Under the pieces are notes generated by a model, which was not told the DNA's origin, made no database searches, and saw nothing but the letters and a program-made list of their open reading frames with translations. A stretch of DNA of 11,825 bases, taken from assembly GCA_023422955.1 (NCBI GenBank), contig JAFAGG010000100.1, forward strand, positions 1 through 11,825, given 5' to 3'. Origin of the DNA: Pseudomonadota bacterium (GTDB taxonomy: Bacteria; Pseudomonadota; Gammaproteobacteria; Burkholderiales; Burkholderiaceae_D). Both the position numbers and the translations under genes were made by a program. Shown piece by piece: positions 6,398 to 11,825 of this stretch (position 1 is the first letter of the stretch; each line of letters begins with the position of its first letter).

Positions 6398-7513
6398 ATG
6401 CTGATAGGCGTACCGAAGGAAATCAAGAATCATGAATATCGCGTAGGCATGACGCCGGGCAGCGTGCGTGAAACGGTTGACCATGGACACCAGGTAGTCG
6501 TGGAGACTGGCGCCGGTGCAGCCATAGGTTTGAGCGATGAACAATACGCGGCGGCCGGTGCGAAGATTGCCGCCACGCCGCAGGAAATCTTTGCCGCCGC
6601 CGACATGATCGTGAAGGTCAAGGAGCCGTTGCCGCAGGAGTATGCCTTGCTGCGCGCCGGGCAGATTCTCTTTACTTATCTGCACCTGGCGCCGGACCCG
6701 GAACAGACGGCGGCATTGGTGAAGTCGGGCGCGATCTGCATCGCCTACGAAACCGTGACTTCTCCCAATGGCGGCCTGCCTTTGCTGGCGCCCATGAGTG
6801 AAGTGGCCGGGCGCATGGCGATACAGGCAGGTGCGGTGCACCTGGAAAAATCCAGAGGCGGCATGGGCATATTGCTGGGCGGCGTACCCGGCGTGGCGCC
6901 GGCGCACGTGGTGATTATCGGTGCCGGCGTGGTCGGCACCAATGCGCTGCAGATGGCGGCCGGACTGGGCGCGCGCGTGACCGTGCTGGACCGCAACGTG
7001 GATCGCTTGCGCCAGTTGGACATGGCTTACGGCAATCGCATCAGCACCTTGTATTCGAATGCGCAGTCGCTGGAAGAAGCCGTGCTGTCAGCTGACGTGG
7101 TGATAGGCGGCGTGCTGGTGCCTGGCGCTGCCGCGCCCAAGTTGGTGACGCGCGACATGGTGATGCGCATGAAAAAAGGTGCGGTGATGGTGGATGTCGC
7201 CATCGACCAGGGCGGCTGCTTCGAAACCTCCCGTCCGACCACGCATGCGGAACCCACTTTCATGCTGGAAGGCGTAGTGCACTATTGCGTCGGCAACATG
7301 CCGGGCGCAGTAGCGCGCACTTCCGCTTTCGCGCTGAACAATGCAACCATTCCGCACACGCTGGCGCTAGCCGACAAGGGCTGGCAGCAGGCGCTGCGCG
7401 ACGATGCGCACCTGCGCAACGGCTTGAATGTCTGCCAGGGCCGCGTGACGTTCGACGCAGTGGCGCGGGTGCATGGGTATGACTATCTGCCCGCTGAAGC
7501 AGCAATAGCGTAA
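6398..7513 (+). CDS. ald: Alanine dehydrogenase
   Basis: Alanine dehydrogenase interconverts L-alanine and pyruvate plus ammonium with NAD(H), linking carbon and nitrogen metabolism in the cytosol. The 371-residue length is standard. MLIGVPKEIKNHEYRVGMTP is the family N terminus. Catalytic and substrate residues all stand at the family positions: R15, K75 (KVKEP), H96 (YLHLAPD) and D270 (VDVAID). The Rossmann motif is GAGVVG (175-180), with D198 positioned for the adenine ribose of NAD. It ends in a C-terminal helix region with no extra domain. The upstream Shine-Dalgarno is weak (GAAAG). The gene converges with the AEC transporter across a 68 bp gap in which I see no clear terminator. Confidence 0.97.
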   Translation: MLIGVPKEIKNHEYRVGMTPGSVRETVDHGHQVVVETGAGAAIGLSDEQYAAAGAKIAATPQEIFAAADMIVKVKEPLPQEYALLRAGQILFTYLHLAPDPEQTAALVKSGAICIAYETVTSPNGGLPLLAPMSEVAGRMAIQAGAVHLEKSRGGMGILLGGVPGVAPAHVVIIGAGVVGTNALQMAAGLGARVTVLDRNVDRLRQLDMAYGNRISTLYSNAQSLEEAVLSADVVIGGVLVPGAAAPKLVTRDMVMRMKKGAVMVDVAIDQGGCFETSRPTTHAEPTFMLEGVVHYCVGNMPGAVARTSAFALNNATIPHTLALADKGWQQALRDDAHLRNGLNVCQGRVTFDAVARVHGYDYLPAEAAIA

Positions 7514-7581
7514 GCAGGTAAGGTAAGCAAGACGGGTAGTCGGCTTCAGGGCTTCAGGTCGCTGCTCTCTTTCACTGCCAG

Positions 7582-8526
7582 CTACATCAAGTGCGGAAGC
7601 ACTATCAACAGGATGGGTATGCTCACGAAGGCCATTATCGTGGAGAGAGCGATGCTGGCCGATACCTCGTCCTCTGCTACTTTGTACCGTTGCGTGAACA
7701 GGAAAACATTGGCTCCTACCGGCAAGGAAGCGGCCAGGGCCATGACGGCCATAGGGACTCCTTGCAGGCCCAGCAGCCATGCGCACGCAATGAAGATCGC
7801 AGGATGCGCAACGGTTTTGACCACAGCGATGCGCAGCGCCGGCAGCATGTTGCCGCTGAGTTTGCTGTAGGCCAGGGTGGCGCCCACCAGGAGCAGAGCC
7901 ATCGGTCCCAGGGCCTGTCCCATTATCTGTAGCGGCTTGTCCAGCATTTCCGGCATGGGAAGCCCGGTCTGGGCATAGATTACGCCGGTAATGATGGGGA
8001 GGGGAACCGGATGCAGGATGCTGTTTTTGACGGCAATCGCCAGCGTTCTGCCCAGGTTCTGCGATGCTCCGTCAAGCCCGGCCTGGCGCGCAGCAGCCAG
8101 CTCGAACACGATGGTGCTGCCCGTCATCAGCACCAAGGCATGCACCGATATCAGCGTAAATAATGAAATAAGCCCGCTCTCTCCATACACCAGGCTGACC
8201 AGCGGGATGCCTATCATCACCGTATTGCTGAAGGTATGCGCCAGCGCTCGCGCCGCAGACAGGGTGGTAAAGCCGTATACGAGCAAGGTAGTGAAGAACA
8301 CCAAGGCCACGGCAAGAAAATACACTGCAATGGGAGCGTAATCCAGGTCTGCCAGCTTCACGCCCATCATGGTGCGAAACAGCAATGCGGGAGTCAGAAC
8401 GTAGAAAACCAGGTTGGCCAGATCCTGGAGCGCAGGCTGGCGCAACCATTTCATCTTGGCTAACCCGAAGCCGAGCGAGATGATGAAAATGACAGAAAAC
8501 AGAGCTGGAACAGCAGGTGAGTCCAC
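7582..8526 (-). CDS. AEC-family membrane transporter
   Basis: This 314-residue, strongly hydrophobic protein has about ten predicted membrane spans. It follows the auxin-efflux-carrier (Mem_trans) family pattern: an N-terminal hairpin, a conserved FSNTVMIGIPL segment (about 99-109, where family members carry an N-x-x-x-x-G-x-P signature), a central hydrophilic loop (about 143-160) and a second five-helix half with LPVGANVFLFTQRY near the end. Bacterial members export or import carboxylates such as malate or malonate; the substrate here is unknown. The start is GTG at 8526: an in-frame stop lies 10 codons upstream, no ATG or other GTG intervenes, and the family N terminus matches. No good Shine-Dalgarno is visible. 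The gene lies just downstream of the terminator of the two small genes, so it probably has its own promoter. Confidence 0.88.
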   Translation of the reverse strand: MDSPAVPALFSVIFIISLGFGLAKMKWLRQPALQDLANLVFYVLTPALLFRTMMGVKLADLDYAPIAVYFLAVALVFFTTLLVYGFTTLSAARALAHTFSNTVMIGIPLVSLVYGESGLISLFTLISVHALVLMTGSTIVFELAAARQAGLDGASQNLGRTLAIAVKNSILHPVPLPIITGVIYAQTGLPMPEMLDKPLQIMGQALGPMALLLVGATLAYSKLSGNMLPALRIAVVKTVAHPAIFIACAWLLGLQGVPMAVMALAASLPVGANVFLFTQRYKVAEDEVSASIALSTIMAFVSIPILLIVLPHLM

Positions 8527-8558
8527 AGTGAATCCAGAGCGTTTTATAGTACGTTAGG

Positions 8559-8590
8559 AAAAAACGCACGCTCCATAAAGCGGAGAGTGC
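8559..8590 (-). terminator. Intrinsic terminator of the two-gene hypothetical operon
   Basis: On the minus strand a stem GCACTCTCC / GGAGCGTGC (one mismatch, 7 nt loop; 8590-8566) is followed one base later by six Ts (8564-8559). It stands 57 bp past the stop of the 133-residue gene and upstream of the AEC transporter. Confidence 0.82.
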
Positions 8591-8647
8591 GATCCACTTT
8601 TCGTTTGTCCGACATTCCCAGCAAACGGTTTTTGCCAAATCCCGGGT

Positions 8648-9049
8648 TCACCATTTCCTGCTGCGATACGCATGCTGCGTCACCAGCCGCGTCGATGCAA
8701 TCAGGGTATTCAATCCCATTATCAATTCCGTCAGCTTGTCCGGCGGCAGCGCCCAGATCTGCGAACGCGGCGCTTCAACGCCGGTGGCGGCGGTAATCAC
8801 CGGCGCCACCCATTCCGCTTCCTCCGTCACGTCCAGCCATAGTGCTTCTTCATTGGTGTGCAGATAGACATGTCCGCCATGCTCCAGCGCGAAGCGCACG
8901 CCGCAGCCATGCTGGGCCTGGGTGCGATTCACGACTTCCAGCAATTCGCGGTTGTAGTTGTCTATCCAGGCTTCGATTTCGGTGATAGATTCCAGAACGA
9001 GCCAGGACAGTTCAGGAAAATCGTTCTGGTCCGGGAGGGAGGTATTCAA
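8648..9049 (-). CDS. Conserved-looking hypothetical protein, 133 residues, acidic
   Basis: I do not recognise this family. The protein is soluble and acidic, with a helical-looking segment at about 20-45 (LESITEIEAWIDNYNRELLE), two short beta-like stretches around GVRFALEHGGHVYLHTNEEALWL, and a C-terminal helix around KLTELIMGLNTLIAST. No signal peptide or membrane span is seen. The start is uncertain: the best candidate is TTG at 9049, because the frame upstream has no ATG or GTG before a stop at 9122-9124, and the first internal ATG is near residue 111. No convincing Shine-Dalgarno precedes it. It follows the 79-residue membrane-protein gene by 58 bp and shares its terminator, so the two are probably co-transcribed. 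Confidence 0.7.
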   Translation of the reverse strand: MNTSLPDQNDFPELSWLVLESITEIEAWIDNYNRELLEVVNRTQAQHGCGVRFALEHGGHVYLHTNEEALWLDVTEEAEWVAPVITAATGVEAPRSQIWALPPDKLTELIMGLNTLIASTRLVTQHAYRSRKW

Positions 9050-9107
9050 GGGGATGCAGAAAAAAGGAGCGCTCAGGCTGCGCGCGGCGCTGCCGTGAGC
9101 ACTTGAG

Positions 9108-9347
9108 TTACATGCTGCTGTCTACCACCATCGAGGCGATTTGCGCCACCACGCCGCCGGCGGACATGAGCAGCATGTTCACGCCCGCTTTCGCATTGGC
9201 GCTTCCTTGCTGGGACAACTTGCGCATTTCCTTGAAATTCATGCGCACGCCGGGGTACTCGCGGCGTAGCTGGTTCATGAAGTAGTAGGTGCCAATGATG
9301 CCAATCCAGAAGACGACGGTGCCGCCGTAAAAGAGAAGGTCGCGCAT
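9108..9347 (-). CDS. Small membrane protein, 79 residues, unknown function
   Basis: The protein opens with one clear membrane span (about 5-24, LLFYGGTVVFWIGIIGTYYF), then a basic stretch (about 26-47) that should stay in the cytoplasm, and ends with a weaker hydrophobic segment (about 54-74, AGVNMLLMSAGGVVAQIASMV) that may be a second span. I do not recognise the family. The ATG at 9347 begins right before the hydrophobic span; the upstream Shine-Dalgarno is weak. It is the first gene of a likely two-gene unit with the 133-residue gene downstream. Confidence 0.72.
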   Translation of the reverse strand: MRDLLFYGGTVVFWIGIIGTYYFMNQLRREYPGVRMNFKEMRKLSQQGSANAKAGVNMLLMSAGGVVAQIASMVVDSSM

Positions 9348-9456
9348 AGTATTGCTCAGTGATGGGAAAAATATGCCGCTGGCTTACCGCCTGGTTGCCG
9401 CGTAGCCAACGACGCATGCGCGTATTGTAAGCGGTGAGTGCCGATGTGCATACAGG

Positions 9457-9493
9457 AAAAACGGTGCATCTCGCCGCAGCAAGCATGCACCGT
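9457..9493 (-). terminator. Intrinsic terminator of htpG
   Basis: On the minus strand, ACGGTGCAT (9493-9485) pairs perfectly with ATGCACCGT (9469-9461) across a 15 nt loop and runs directly into five Ts (9461-9457). It begins 22 bp past the htpG stop. Confidence 0.85.
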
Positions 9494-9515
9494 CGGGCTT
9501 TCCTATTCCGCTTTC

Positions 9516-11441
<1,926 letters not shown>

Positions 11442-11535
11442 CGTTTCCTCTTTACGCAAATGTTTCTGGATCAAGACTGAAATGGAATCCGGTGCTTGCC
11501 GGCGGATGGGCCGCCCTGACAAGACTTCTGTCCCC

Positions 11536-11563
11536 AAATGGGGTTGGCGGCAGGGATTACAAG
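11536..11563 (-). promoter_or_regulatory. Sigma-32 (heat-shock) promoter of htpG
   Basis: The minus strand reads CTTGTAA, 13 nt, CCCCATTT. This matches the RpoH consensus CTTGAAA-N13-14-CCCCATNT with one mismatch in the -35 element and none in the -10. Transcription should start near 11529, giving a leader of about 88 nt. It fits the known heat-shock control of htpG. Confidence 0.85.
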
Positions 11564-11581
11564 CGCAAAAATGAGGGGGGA

Positions 11582-11825
11582 GGCAGGGGTTTCGCAACGC
11601 ATGCGTTGCACCTGGCGAACGCGAACCGCCTGCCAGCGGTGAGCCGGGGGGGGAGGGGTGTAGCAATGGCAAGCAGCGATACTCTGCGCTCAGGTTCCCT
11701 CCCCTTCAAGGGGAGGGTTAGGGGTGTAGCGAGGGTAAGCAGGCGACATGTCGCCTGCTTGCGGAACGGTCCGGGCTTGCAAGCCCGGGCGCGCCCTGCA
11801 AGGGGGGATGGGTTTAACCAATCTA
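11582..11825. repeat. Palindrome-rich intergenic region, likely repeat element
   Basis: No gene is seen from the sigma-32 promoter to the window edge. The stretch holds four near-contiguous perfect or near-perfect dyads: 16 bp at 11594-11609, a 10 bp-arm hairpin with one central base at 11697-11717, 24 bp at 11737-11760, and 18 bp at 11771-11788. It also holds a 10 bp palindrome at 11787-11796 and a 23 bp direct repeat (11654-11676 and 11720-11742, 20 of 23 identical). G-runs are abundant. This pattern suggests REP- or MITE-like intergenic repeats; no transposase or flanking target duplication is visible. Confidence 0.6.
11737..11760. repeat. 24 bp perfect palindrome
   Basis: AAGCAGGCGACA is followed immediately by its exact reverse complement. 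It overlaps the end of the second copy of the 23 bp direct repeat. It could form a cruciform or hairpin; no T-tract follows on either strand, so a simple intrinsic terminator is unlikely. Confidence 0.75.

Noticed and set aside
7511..7581. Short tandem repeats after ald (GTAAGCA twice, GCTTCAGG twice) as a terminator or mobile-element end
   Set aside because: They are direct, short repeats without a stem or T-tract and are easily due to chance.
11442..11672. 77-codon N-terminal extension of HtpG
   Set aside because: It would place the sigma-32 promoter inside the gene. The family N terminus and a good Shine-Dalgarno support the ATG at 11441.
11737..11760. The 24 bp palindrome as another GlrR operator
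   Set aside because: It contains GGCGACA-TGTCGCC, so the half-sites face the opposite way and abut; it does not contain TGTC-N10-GACA.

Overview
The window looks like chromosomal DNA of a moderately GC-rich betaproteobacterium, most likely Burkholderiales and perhaps Oxalobacteraceae. That placement rests on gene content and protein resemblance read by eye; no database was searched. The contents are mostly housekeeping, but the left third carries a compact regulatory circuit.

Left block, minus strand (1-5163). A glrK-qseG-glrR operon (sensor kinase, outer-membrane lipoprotein, sigma-54 response regulator) has overlapping genes. Downstream, on the same strand, is the 5' part of a cyanophycin synthetase paralogue that runs off the left edge, with 520 codons visible. 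The roughly 200 bp between glrR and this gene holds a textbook sigma-54 promoter (TGGCAC-N5-TTGCT). Upstream of it are two copies of CTGTCGC-N6-GCGACAG, which contain the TGTC-N10-GACA motif known for GlrR. One operator copy lies inside the last codons of glrR. The simplest reading is that GlrK/QseG/GlrR directly activates a cyanophycin gene next door. The synthetase itself looks like a pseudoenzyme: its ATP-grasp signature residues and Mur-ligase P-loop lysine are altered and about 80 residues of the ATP-grasp domain are missing, yet an HxxEH motif in the N-terminal domain is intact.

Middle block (5164-8526). A 406 bp gap without a convincing gene separates glrK from a plus-strand pair: a short-chain dehydrogenase/reductase and alanine dehydrogenase (ald, all catalytic residues present). 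These converge on a minus-strand AEC-family membrane transporter that starts with GTG.

Right block, minus strand (8559-11825). Two small uncharacterised genes (a 79-residue membrane protein and a 133-residue acidic protein with a probable TTG start) end at a clear intrinsic terminator. Then comes htpG (Hsp90), with its own intrinsic terminator and a near-consensus sigma-32 promoter 95 bp upstream of its start. The last 250 bp, beyond that promoter, carry no recognisable gene but a dense series of perfect palindromes and an imperfect direct repeat, resembling an intergenic repeat element.
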